From Guillardia theta CCMP2712 (lineage: Eukaryota > Cryptophyceae > Pyrenomonadales > Geminigeraceae), in contig NW_005434639.1 of assembly GCF_000315625.1 (NCBI RefSeq), forward strand, positions 594,134 to 658,133: a stretch of DNA of 64,000 nucleotides, in the 5' to 3' direction. A program made the position numbers and the translations under genes. Positions 1-11,303 of this stretch are shown here, one piece after another. The first letter of the stretch is position 1. Each line of letters opens with the position of its first letter. The notes below the pieces were generated by a model. It did no database searches, had not been told where the DNA came from, and was given only the letters and a program-made list of their open reading frames with translations.

Positions 1-3000
1 TCGACGCGTTTCCAAACTTCACCACGTCCTCGAAACCTGCGAAGGTGTCGAAAAATTCTCCGGTGATGGTGAGCGAGTCGCCGCCTTGCAGCGGCGCCCC
101 CGGCGGGATGAGAGTACGGAGGATGGGGAGGTGGTAGAACTGGAAAACAGACGAATAGAAGACTTGGTCCCTTCCGTTGATGGTGACAGAGAAGGTCACG
201 TTCTGCGAAGACAACACTTGTGGGCTCTTGCAGGTTCCGTAGTCGGGGGCCTCGACTATGAAGGCGGTCTGGATCGAACCGAAGAAGCAGCGAGCTGAGC
301 TGAAGGAGAGATACCCATACCCGAACACCTGGATCGTCGTACCTCCTTGCACAGAAGAGATGTTTGGGAAGATGCTGGTGATCCCGAGGTCCGAAAAGTA
401 GGTAAACTGGCACTGCACGTTGCTCGCTTGGGGGTAACAGGCGAAGTTGATCCCGTCGAGTGCTATCTGGAACGATACACTTCCAGAAGTGGCGACAGCA
501 GGGGAGCGGCACACGATGTCGGAGCCAACAAGGCTCATCGCACTGACCTGTTCAACGTCAGCCTCCTCCCCCCCCGACATTCCAAGGATACCAGACCCCC
601 GAACGAGCACAGGCTGACAGCGTCGATCAGCATGTTGGCGTGCCCCTGTACTGTCACGAGCGTCCCTCCGGATATCGAGCCGAACGTGGGCGTGATAGCA
701 AAGGGAGATAGCTCGTCGTAGACATAAACATTCTGATTAGATGTCACATAGTCCTGCAGACAATCATTGTCAATGGAACAAATGAACCATCTGCAGTGCT
801 CTTGCCTGCCCATTCGTCGTCATCGCCACTGCGGCATATCCCACGCTGTAAGAGGGAGAGGAGCACTGCGTAACATTGTCATCGCCCACTCCCCCGCCCA
901 CTCTCCACCTCCCAGCAGCGATCATACCAGGGCAAAGGAAGAGGAAAGGAAGACCGCTGGCATGGAGTCGGAGGTTCCATACTGAGTGCGAGAGTGAGGG
1001 AGGGCAAGAGCTCACAAAGTCTCTTACTTTGCATCGCAACGTAAACCGATCATGGAAATTCTGACCGTAGATGGAGACAAGGGAATATCCGGCCGACCGC
1101 ACGAGTGTTGGCCAAAGTTTCGTCACCACCGGCTGAGTCTCGTAGGAGAAGAATCCAGGAGCAGGGAAGTAGGAAGCGCCTGCATCAAACGAGGCCTGGA
1201 GTTTGAGAAGCTGTCAGTGGGAAGCAGAGATGGAGGGAAAGGGGAGTAGGGATGGATGAAGGAGGAAACGATTTGGAAGTTGGTGATGAAAACATGGGTG
1301 GAAAGGTTGATCAACGGGAGGAGAAACAGTGAAAGCAGAGGCAGGGAGGTCAGGTCAAAGGCATAGCAAGTAGCACCTCAAGTTTCATCACGGAGCCGAC
1401 GGTGCCGGCCGGGCAGGAGAAGTAGAGAGCGTAAACGCTGGAATTGTAAGACGCCGGGAACGTCGTGGTGGTCCCTTTGATCCGGACGAGGAGGGAGGAG
1501 CCGCTCCTGGGGGTGAGGGGGGTAGGGTTGTTGACGTACTGGGGATCCGTGTTACAGCACTCCCCGCCAAGGAAGATACCGTAGAGGGATACGATGATGC
1601 TGCCCTGAGGGGGCCCGAAGGCCGGAAAGATCCTCCCAATCTTGGGGATCAGAGAGCAGGCCCGTCCCCAGTAGCCTGACGTGCAGTTGCAAGAGTTCTT
1701 CAAGCACGTGCCGTACTGCCTGCCTTCCCACGAGCACCCCGCTCCCTGCAGGTCGTCGGAAGGGCAGCCCCAGCCGCTAGAGAAGAAGTAGTAGGAAGTG
1801 AAGGCCGAGGACTTGTCGATCCCCTGGTTGTTGCTCATTCGCACTGAGACGGTTCCGATCGGATTCTGCGGGAGGGTCAGGGAAGTTGAAGATGCGGATG
1901 TGGATTACTGGAGGACTTGCAGCCTTGACAAGATCGTGGCGAACGAAAGTTGCTGGGACGTAGGAGTTTCCGAAGAAGGCCTTGAGCCTTGTGTCAACAA
2001 GGGACAGAGAGGATGAGGGAGAGACGGAGATAAGAAAGTAGGAGTGGCGTTGGGACAACATTGGGCAAGGGAGGTTGAGTCAAGCGGAAGAAAAGACGAG
2101 ATGGAAGGAAGACGGGAGGTGCAGAATAGAGCAGGATAAGACAATCTCAACCTGGAGACCAGGACCGGCCACGAAGTAATTGCCAAGTAAGAACATGAGG
2201 GTAGACCCCTCCTCGCTGCCTGATAGCGGCGTTGTTGCATACAGCTCGACCTGCAAGAATAATCAGGTCTGTGCTGGGACTGTTGTGTGTAGAAGAAGCT
2301 CCCTTACCGGTGCATGGATGACAAACCTGGGGCCATTGCTTGTGAACTGCTGGGCGTTGAGAGAGACAGCGAACTCTAGATCGAAGATCGCTGGGAAGCC
2401 ATGAGCGCGCGTACCGCAAGCTCCCTGCAGACTTACCCAGTCGAGTGTTGCGAGGACAGGGACAAAGAAGGTTGCTACTCGCATCCATGAAAGCGCCTGG
2501 AGGTACGACGTTATCATGGGACAGGAGTAGAGCGTAGTCATGAGGTACGCACGAGTGGTCATGAGGGACTGGTCCGGCGGATAGTGGTAGGGGTCGAGGA
2601 AAATTTTATCGCTGTTGGTTGCGTTGGCCGGCCAGAATCTGGAAACTTTAGTGTCAGGTCGATCAAACTTGTGCCGGGCATTCAATCGATCGCACACCTG
2701 CAGCGAAGAGTGTCATTGTATCCACTCTGAATGTGCAATCCATGGACGGTGATAAGTGTGCCACCAATATTCGGACAGTTCGAAGGAGCTGCCACCAACT
2801 GAGTCAGACGAAGGCAAAATGTCGAGTCCTCTCACTTGTGGAGCTGACTGCTGGGTTGCTGTAATATCGGTAGTCAATGACGTGAAAAGACTCGAAGCCC
2901 GTGAAGGTCGCCCGAAGTTCTGCAAGCAGCACTTGCTGGTTGCTTCCAACAGAACTTGTGTTGGTTGCGACCCCCTGGCTGATTGAGGGACTCTGGCATG

Positions 3001-5404
3001 CGATCTGCTTGCACAGGATTCCATCAACTGAAGTCGAGCTGGAGCAGTCATTGAGAAATGCAGCGACTCGAAGGCCTCCAAAGATGCACTGAGCATATGG
3101 TGAAGTTGTGTTGGAACCAATCTTGTAGAAAAATTCACCGAAAATCGTCACCTGTAGAATCGTGAGCGAACTACAAACGTGTATCACACCGATAAAGATA
3201 ATGATTTTCTTTGACCCACCTTTGTTCCTCCCGAGACTGGGCCAAGACATGGACTGACATATGAGAATGTAGGATCTTGAAAGAACAGGAAAGATCGAGG
3301 GGGGGTGAAGTCGATTCCTTGGTTCAACGAGAGTCTGAAGGAGTAGAGGACGGCTTGGTTTGGCCGCGGGGGAGTAATGCAGATGATATTGTTGAAGAGA
3401 CTTGCCCCGATTCTCACGTCGCCTAAGATCGGCACTGGTGATAGGCTGTTGTCAAACCTGCATTGTATGCACTTAGTTCCAACACACGTTGTCTGGTTGA
3501 GAGTGAAAAAAGAGTTGAGCGTGATGTTGATCCTTGATCCTCCCAGAGTTGAAGCAGCGGTTGGAAAGAAGCCGTCAATGACGTAGATGCTTATCTTGAG
3601 CTTGTTGGAACAGTCTTCGCCATTGAGAGTCACGCAGACATCCAGCGATGGACTTGAGTAGACGAGGCTGGGAGATTTGCAATACAGCAAACTCGAAGAA
3701 CTGAAGTCAGCAGCAACAAGCTGAGCCGATCCAAAGTTGCACGCAATCTACACAGAAGATAAGGACACAGGGTCGTGTAAGACCATGGATGCAAACCTGA
3801 TCCGTCGCGATGAAGTTCGTGCCAGTCAAAGTTATAGTTGTTCCCCCGACGATTGACAAGATTGTTGGAGTTAAGGTCGAGATTTGAGGGACCTGGAATA
3901 TCCTGACGGACAAGGAGCCAGTCCATTGCGCATCAAGAACACTGTTCTCAGAGTTGAACGAAATGCTCACTGTGTAGTCCTGGTAGGGGGCAGTCAGGGT
4001 GACTTCGGGGCTGAAACAGAGAAGCCTCGTGGAAGTGACAAATGTTCCGACGGTAAGTTTGTACGCTGACGATGTTTCATACTTGCACGCAATCCCATTG
4101 AGAAGAGAGTTGGGCGGGAACCCGGAGCCAGCGACCGAGATCAAGGTTGAACCGAGTCTCAGGGCCTTGGTTGGAGAGATAGAAAGCACGGAGGGGGTAG
4201 CAAAATATTGGAAAGTGAAGTTCAAGGCAGCAAAAGATTGTCCGTCCAGACTGATCTCCACTGGGTACGACCCGGCTGAGTTTGCGGGTACAGTACATGC
4301 CATGGTGCTGGAGCTGAGGATCTTACCAGCGGCCGTAACGCGGCCTAGGCGGACCTGTACAAGGGACATGTAGACAGTGTTGTAGTATGCATCATACGGG
4401 AAGTAACTTCCTGAGATCATCAAGGGGACAGAACCTTGCAAGAAGGAGCGATCCAGCGATAGCCCCAGTCCTTGTATTGAAGCAAGCTCCAGGTATCTCT
4501 CATCAGACCATCCCGTTCTTGACATGTCCGCACTGACGGACAGTGCCATCTTGTACACGCTTATCTTGGGAGCAAGGGGAGGTGCTGAGCAGGAGAGCTG
4601 ATCTCCCTGCATCTTTGCCGGGTTGAAATATTGCCTAGTCACCAACCAAGGTCAGCTGAACAAATTTTAGGAAACTTGAACACGCACCTGTTGGGATCTC
4701 TCATCGCGCTACTCTGATACCACGGAAGGCTTTGATTTCCCGCAGGAACGAGTCGAAACCTGCAGTACGGAGACAGGGTCTGCTGCTTGCTCAGCGTGAA
4801 GAAGTTGTAGACATTGATTGTGAAAATCGCCTTGCCGTCCGAGAAGGTGACAATCGGGGAAACAAAGTTGGAGATCCCGAATATCCTGATGGGAAAAGAG
4901 CTGTCGAGCACACGCCCATTGATGACAGGTGTTATGTTGAATGAATCATGATTCGATGTGTTGAGGAATGATGGCAAGAGGCAGAGGACCCCATATCTTG
5001 TCTGCGAGAAAGGCTCTACACCAGTAGCAAAGTTGGTTGCAATCGGATCAGCCCTTATCGCCCAGGTCGGCTGCAGACCGTTCAAGGCACAAGTCACGTT
5101 GCTGCTGTTGTCAATGTGCACCCATGTTGGCAGGGGGAGGACAACGCTCCCACCGACGTCAGGGACCGGTGTTTCCTGCGAGGAGAGTATCGGTGCGGCA
5201 GCGCATTGTACCGGGTCTCCGTTCAGCTTTACCCTGCGGTTGCGGTCAGCCGCGAGCTTTCAGACCATCGGCATACCATGAGCTCGACGATCCCAGAGGC
5301 CGGCAGGTCTCGTTGAAGGACAAGACCCTTGCCGACAACAATGGTTGGGCCCACAATGCCAGGAGGAGGAGACCGAGGCATTGGGGCGAGTATGTTGCTG
5401 TCAT
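1..5404 (-). CDS. Secreted multi-IPT/TIG-repeat protein, 3' end cut by the window edge
   Basis: The reading frame is interrupted by many short introns and is still open at base 1. Repeated IPT/TIG signatures are visible on the minus strand: SISGGTLVTVQG near 650, SVQGGTTIQVFG near 340, PLQGGDSLTITG near 80, PVSGGTK near 3220, SIVGGTTITLTG near 3830 and NIGGTLITVHG near 2745. A Cys-rich EGF-like stretch (CSWEGRQYGTC, CNCTSGYWGRAC) lies near 1680-1740. The proposed start at 5404 gives a strong signal peptide with a Leu core (LGLLLLALW). Joining to the next exon needs either a 70-nt intron (5326-5257) or a 1-nt correction. Introns of 47, 59 and 43 nt (near 2790-2840, 2640-2700 and 1860-1900) restore frame exactly; the junction near 780 is unresolved. 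TIG domains are Ig-like folds common in large protist surface proteins, so extracellular adhesion or recognition is inferred. The exact family is not recognised. Confidence 0.8.
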
Positions 5405-6077
5405 TGAGAGAATCTTCGACGTGAGCCTGTCCTCAGTGATGTCTCGATCGACCGGAACGCATAACCCACTGCATGGAAGCTATGGTTCGGCATCCTGGCA
5501 ACGGAAATCAACGAGTCGACCACCCGAGCCTCCACAAACTTCGCTAACCAGCAACCCACGAACACAAACCTCAGGAACTTATCTGAGCATGCTCCCCATC
5601 ACAGCTCTCTCCCCCCCCTGACTCTCTCCTCTGATCCTCTTCATCCTCCCTCCCCGCGACCCTCCTCTAGCATCTTCCATGCCTGCCCCATCCTGCCATA
5701 TCTTCTAACTGCATTCCCGCACATGTCCAGCGGGTCCGCCTCACCTTCTTATCTGCTCTCAGATTTACGAAAAAATGGGGCAGAGCGCTTTCGCTGCTCC
5801 TGCGGGGTCGAAGAAGGGGAGGGGGGAGGAGAGGAAGAGCAGAGGAAGAGGAGAGGAAGAGGAAAAGCGATTTAGAAGAAGCAACTGTAGAGAGGATACG
5901 CGTTTTGAGACCGACCTTGCTGCTGTCGGTTCGAGAAAGGAGAATGAGCGTGTCGATTTGACTGTTTTTGGATTGGAGACTGTCTTGTGTTAGCTGATCT
6001 TGGCGATTGTTGGCGTTAGGAGGCGATCACGAATACAGGATCATGGCTTCATTGAGAACACAGACTTCGGGCATCAG
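5405..6077. other. Intergenic, upstream of the TIG gene
   Basis: No convincing gene is visible. There is a C/T-rich run near 5610-5720 and a purine-rich run near 5810-5870. The minus-strand promoter of the TIG-repeat gene should lie here, but no recognisable core element stands out. Confidence 0.4.
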
Positions 6078-6867
6078 TCAGACCACAACAGCCTCTGTGA
6101 GTTTCATGCTGTCCCAGGATGGTTGCCCTGCAGCTCCTGACAGAAATCTTGACTGCAGGCGGAGCAGGCAGAAAGGTCGCAGGTCACTTTGAGATTGGCT
6201 CCAAGACACAGGGTGAAGTGGAGCGAAGATGTACTTGACAATGAGGTTTGATGCACGCTGGGAGTACTCAGGGACCTCAGTGGCTTGACAGGGCATGGGG
6301 AAGCGAAAGTCGAACAAGTGCTGCATCTTCCACCGCAAGAAGAAGTTTGGAGAGAGCAGCAGCGAGAGCGAGTAAAATTCGCTCTCCTATTCTCCTTGGC
6401 TCTTGATTGATTTGATCCTTCAAGATATTCGAGTGGAGCGGAGAGCGGGAGTGAAAGCCCAAGGAAGAACGGTTCAAAAGGTTCGCTTCTGTCTGTCCTC
6501 CACCCTCAGCCAATGATTCGGGGTTGGCACTCAGGGTCGAGCCGTAAATGCACGTGTGGAAAGGATGCAGAGGAAGCAGAAAACAGCTGCACTTCGAGCA
6601 GGTACGTGCCCATGCACTATCCTCCACGTGCATAACACCCCCGTAGAAAAGGACCTTCATCCCGTCGACAGAAGGACGAAAGCGATGAGGTAGGAATGGA
6701 GACATGCTGTCCTTGCACTTCCTTGCATTGTCTGATGGAAAAGTTCTCCGAGCTAAATGCTTCTTGTTCTGCAGGGGAAGTCCTTGTTTGATCACCTCAA
6801 AGTCGTTCCTTGAATGGTACCTTTCAAACGCAATGTCAGCTGTTGTGTGCACAGCTGCCAACGACAA
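6078..6867 (-). CDS. Possible exons of an unrecognised gene
   Basis: Two minus-strand stretches look protein-like: one around 6620-6860 (containing KVLFYGGVMHVEDSAW) and one ending at 6078 (containing YSQRASNLIVKYIFAPLHP). They lie in different frames, so at least one intron would be needed, with a possible donor near 6600. I cannot name a family, and the start, junctions and even the reality of the gene are uncertain. It would sit tail-to-head between the SEC14 gene and the TIG gene, all on the same strand. Confidence 0.25.
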
Positions 6868-7099
6868 GCCCCTGGATCCTCTCCTACCGATAGAGCAAGA
6901 GATTGCTCAAAATGATATGGCCCAGGATCATTGCGCCAGCAAGAATCTTGTGTGTCGTACGAGTTGTACATATGGAATGAATTTAACGAAACCCTACACC
7001 ACTGATCTGACATGGTAACAAGAAACAAACAGTTCTGTACAATTTGGACATGTCTACTACTACAAGCACTGAGGACGAAGAGAGCGAAGATGGCATGCA

Positions 7100-8436
7100 T
7101 CATCCTTTCCGTTTGATTAAAGAAGGAATTTCGGAGCCTTCCGGAAGCAGATCTTGCAAACTCTTACTGCAAATCAAGACAGCATGTCAGCCGTTGAGGT
7201 GTCTGTGACAGCAAATGCAATTACGTCAAATCCTTCGACATGTGAATCTTCTTCGCAAGCCTCTTCGGTATCAATTTAGAAAGAATCGACCATGCCGCTC
7301 GGACAAACAGGTTTACGGGCCCGACCTGCGAAAGCACAAGATAAGGACACAAAGCGCATGAATGCGAACAACACCAGCAGCATTCCAAGACGGTCAGGGT
7401 ATGCCTCTGTTGCAACATTCAGAAGTGCCTTGTCCCGGCTGCAGCATCGAAACGTCACGATTCCACATCAATTGTCATCAATCGCGTGCCTGATATCCAA
7501 GTGCTTTCTTCCCAGGTCTGATGCGTCCACAACCAGAAGGAAAGAAGACACCTCCTGAAAGTTCAGAATTAAGACGCAGTACTTTAAATGTCCTTCAAAT
7601 CAAGCTACCTTCTCCATCATTTGGATGCCGCGTTCAATCAGATAAACATGTGCTCGAATATATTCATCGCGGTCATAGGTTTTCAAGTCCATGAGGGCTG
7701 GACGAGCTAGAAAACAACCTCAATCCTGGGATCTACACCACAGACTCGCCCTCACCATAAAGAATCGGTCTTCCGAACTTGTCATAACCAGACCAAAACA
7801 TATGATTTGGTGCAAGCGATCTGCGGGCTGTGTTGGAACAGGGCGCATCAAAAATATCATGAGCAATCACCTGGATACATCCTCGAAGGATATCGAAGCT
7901 GCCCCGTTCTCAACACGCCATCTTAATGATTTCAAGATCTTTTGCGCTACATATTCAAATGTCCTCTGCTTCCCGTCCTTCGTTCCAGACAACACAGAAC
8001 GCAAGTAAGCAGTTGACAGAACTTTCTCGTTGTCCTTGAAACCTTCTTTGCTCAGGAAATTCCTCAAGCGTACCACCAACTCATCGACGTTAGAAGGAGA
8101 AAGCGAATCTTCTACCATGTAGTCCATGTCAAGGGAATTCTCCAACAAATCAATCTCTGCGTCAATGGGGAGTCCGTGGACCAGCTCATCCGTTGCTGGA
8201 CTGCTCAAAAGGCATACTACGCTTGTTGTTTCCTTGTCATACCCCCGATTCTCGGCATCCAAGAACCTTTCAGGAGGAAGACTCTTCGATCTCGTCCTGG
8301 AAAATTCTTGGAAACCTTCTGATGTGTTTGTTTTGCCAAAGATGGATACGTTCACTGCGGAAACGTCGGAGCACATCGTATTCCCATCAAATTGCTTGAG
8401 GGGGAGTCCCTCCATCCGAATCACCGCCGTGGACAT
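7100..8436 (-). CDS. SEC14-like CRAL-TRIO lipid-transfer protein
   Basis: The exons spell a CRAL-TRIO protein. The N-terminal helical domain (AYLRSVLSG, ILKSLRWR) is followed by the lipid-binding core signatures FWSGYDKFGRPILY (exon 7820-7756), HVYLIERGIQMMEK (7697-7609), FLLVVDASDLGRKH (from 7554) and NVATEAYPDRLGMLL then VGPVNLFVRAAWSI (7420-7230). It ends in a short tail at 7100. This family binds and exchanges phosphoinositides or other lipids between membranes. Exon phases agree at most junctions; one junction near 7490 works only as a GC-AG intron. The protein opens with about 120 residues of unrecognised, low-complexity sequence. The start at 8436 is the first Met of the long exon; a separate upstream exon at 8536-8658 (MIMRMSKYLKLLRWKG) is a plausible alternative beginning. 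Ligand and location cannot be read from the sequence. Confidence 0.85.
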
Positions 8437-8899
8437 TCAGAGGTATGAATCACAAGCTTATAGCATAGACCTGTACAGCAAATCAATCAATCGGGATAAG
8501 ACATTAAGAGATTCTGCATATCGTGCGGGAAAGAAAAGAAGCCTTACGCCTCCATGTCTTAGGGTTAAATTCGATGGGACGTATGCAACCTCGGTTTCGA
8601 TTTCATCGCTTCCTTTCCATCTTAACAATTTCAAATATTTTGACATCCTCATGATCATGCCACGACTCTGACTGAAATCAAGGGCTCTGGAGACATCCTA
8701 CGTTCCTGTCTCTTGCCAGGGAGCTTTCTCAACATGACCCTTCATCCTAACTCTTCCTTCCAACCCTCCACATACTTTCAGCTGATCAGGCTCCCTGAAT
8801 TTTCTCTATCTCATCGACCTGCTATCAGTCTGTCACTTTTCACTGAATCAGCGCAGATCTACATTCTGTTGATCCATCCCTCCCGTCCATGATCCTGGA

Positions 8900-9860
8900 G
8901 TAAGAATTCAGGGGAAGGGGAAAATGGGGGTGGGTTTAATGAGCTGATCTGCAGGGGTACTTTTGACAAAACTGAGGTGGATGGTTTCAAAGGGGTAGGG
9001 TACAGGGGGTAGGGTACCCTCATTTGACCAGGTAGAGAAGGGGGGTTGTCAAGGTCAGGGCATGTGAACGCTGGGTAGTTCATACAAGGATCAGGAAAGA
9101 GGGGGTAATTCAACTTGACAATCATGGGAAAGTAAGGGGTTAGCAGAAAAGTCAAAATTTGTGAATGGGTGGGTCCCTGTAGAGGAGTATGATGGTAGAG
9201 AGGGGGTGGTATATATAGCAAAAATGGAGGTAGAAAATCTTTTGTCTCTGTGCGGTGGTTTTAGTGAAAGGGGTGTTGTAGTCGTTTGTCCCCAAAGGGT
9301 GGGGGTACTCGTGGGAGGGGTGAGGGGTATGGTTGATTATGGATGGTGGGTACTATCAAATGAAACAGTGGGTAGGGGTTAATTAGCATTGTCCAAGACC
9401 TAAAGGTACCTTTCGACTGATCACCCTATCAAGTGACCAAAAAACAAAGTTCAAAGGTGGGGTAGCTCATATCCATGGATTGGGTATGTCAGTAAACAGG
9501 GGGTAGTTACAGTGTGTTAAAGGGTAGGGTAGTACAAGAGGCGACACCAGTAGGGTACATGAATTCAGGGGTAGTGACAAGTAAGGGACACAAAAGGACG
9601 GGTGGGGTCCTAGATTTAAAATAGTGAGATGCTAAAAATGGATTGTTAGCTACAGCCTTATACGGATCTTTCAGTACTGAATGCAAAACATGGTACAAAA
9701 TTACAACTAACTTTTTCCACACAAACCACTGGGATCACCCCATCTTCTGGACGTGCTGTGGAAGTACCCTACAGACTACTGCTGTCGGTTTTGAACCCAT
9801 GTCTGGGGTCTGGACTACCCCTGTGTCTACCCCTACCCCCATGATATGAAATCAAAACCA
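8900..9860. repeat. Cluster of degenerate GGGGTA / TACCCC motifs
   Basis: Gene-free stretch dense in GGGGTA, GGGTAGG, GGGGTACTT and their complements, mixed with AT-rich DNA, for example near 8990-9020, 9295-9390 and 9500-9560. It is not a regular tandem array: spacing varies and units are imperfect. The same motif clusters recur in most other gene-poor parts of this window (near 22.5, 27.3, 29.8, 40.5, 41.2-42.5 and 59.2 kb). Confidence 0.7.
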
Positions 9861-9974
9861 AGAATGGTTTCTGCAAAATGACGTCTAAAATCTAAAAATC
9901 GCTATAAATATTTTAAGTATCTCAACATCTTTCATTTGGAAGTTAGAGGGTCGCATCTCAGCAACACTTGAAGG

Positions 9975-10690
9975 CTAGGCCGGGCGGTCACGCACACTGT
10001 GGCACTGACCGCCGGGCCGCGTCACTCAGTGATTCCGAAGTTCCACCCCGGCCCGGCGGGCCGCGGGGCCTGGCGTCGAGTCCCGGTGACTCTCGGTGAC
10101 CTCACCGGTCGTGCCGCCGTCACCGGGACTGGCTGTGTGAACTTGGTCTTTACTCAAAGTTAAGTGTCCCCCAAACTTAACTGATACCTTCACTTAACTG
10201 CGCGCACTGCAGTGCAGGACAATTCCCCCGCGCCATGCCAGGGATGATCATAGCAGGAGTCCGATCCGATGATCGCTGTGGCCGCCGCCGAAGGAATGAG
10301 ACCGTGACGCATATGATACCGGACTGATGCACAGGGCCCGCGATGATGGCAGCGCCGGAACTGGCGGCGGAACTGGGACAGGGAGGCCTTGAGTTGACGG
10401 CGAAAGATCCTGCCAGTCCGATCCGATCAGAATGCGTTTGCAAGTCGGACTCTCGGCGTCACCAGGCTGCCAGCAGGCTTTCTTGAAGGGGAGTCGGAAC
10501 TCCGGCGGAGGCGCGCAACGGCTGCAAGCGGCCCATCAGCCTAACTAGTCAGAGGAGTCAGTCCGATCCGACGGTCACTGATTCAAAACTGTCGGAAAGC
10601 CTGGCCGGGCAACTGAGTTCTGCCCCGGGCCGGCGGCGGCGGCCGCTCCGAGTCACTGAGGCTGCAAGCCTACTACCTGGAACAGTTATC
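9975..10690. repeat. GC-rich palindromic-word islands
   Basis: Two GC-rich blocks (about 9975-10135 and 10200-10690) built from recurring short words such as GGCCGGGC, CACTCAGTG and TCCGATCCGA, several of which are reverse-complement palindromes. A short AT-rich bridge at 10145-10200 repeats ACTTAAC three times. No coding potential is evident. The same vocabulary occurs in islands near 16.5, 28.2, 40.9 and 46.9 kb. Confidence 0.6.
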
Positions 10691-11303
10691 GATCCGTTAT
10701 CATTATGCCAATCTTCAAATCCCGCCGATGCGCCATTCCTGATTTCCATCAAGAGAGAAATTAGAGTGGAGGGAGAGGAGAAGATGTGCTGTAACAAATG
10801 CTGATCGGTCTACCGACAGATAGATGGAGACATCTCCAGATGCGGGAAAGTTAATGGCAAGAAAGATTCAAGCCAGAGAAATTCAACTTCTTCACTGCTT
10901 CCATTTCACGCCTTAATTGAAGTCAAAAGTGGAGTTTTTGTGCAAATAGGAAATGAAATACTGGTGAAATAATGGACAGAGAAATATGTCAGGGTCGTTG
11001 TGGCACCCTGATGACATTATGATGAGGAAAGCTAGGACATCATATTGCAGAAAGTCATGTCCATGTGATGTCAGTCTGAAAAGTCTTGTATGAAAGGACC
11101 TGGCATTGCGTTACTTCCCATTATCATAAAACCTGTGTTCGGAGTATTCACCTGAAGTTTTGTCCGTTGAATTTTGAGATAGATCCAAGATTAGAACGAG
11201 GTGCAATAGACCTGATTAAGAGTTCAGAGACTGATCTGCATATTAATTTTGGGAGAACTAGGTTGAAAAAATTGCCAATGACTGACCTTCGTATCAGGCG
11301 ACC
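10691..11303. other. Intergenic, probable 5' region of the CEP192-like gene
   Basis: Moderately AT-rich, without repeats or a supportable ORF. The promoter and 5' UTR of the plus-strand gene starting at 11304 are expected here; no clear TATA box or other element could be picked out. Confidence 0.4.

Noticed and set aside
8900-9860. GGGTAGG words read as interstitial telomere
   Set aside because: Units are irregular and mixed with GGGGTAC; without the species' telomere sequence the claim is unsupported.
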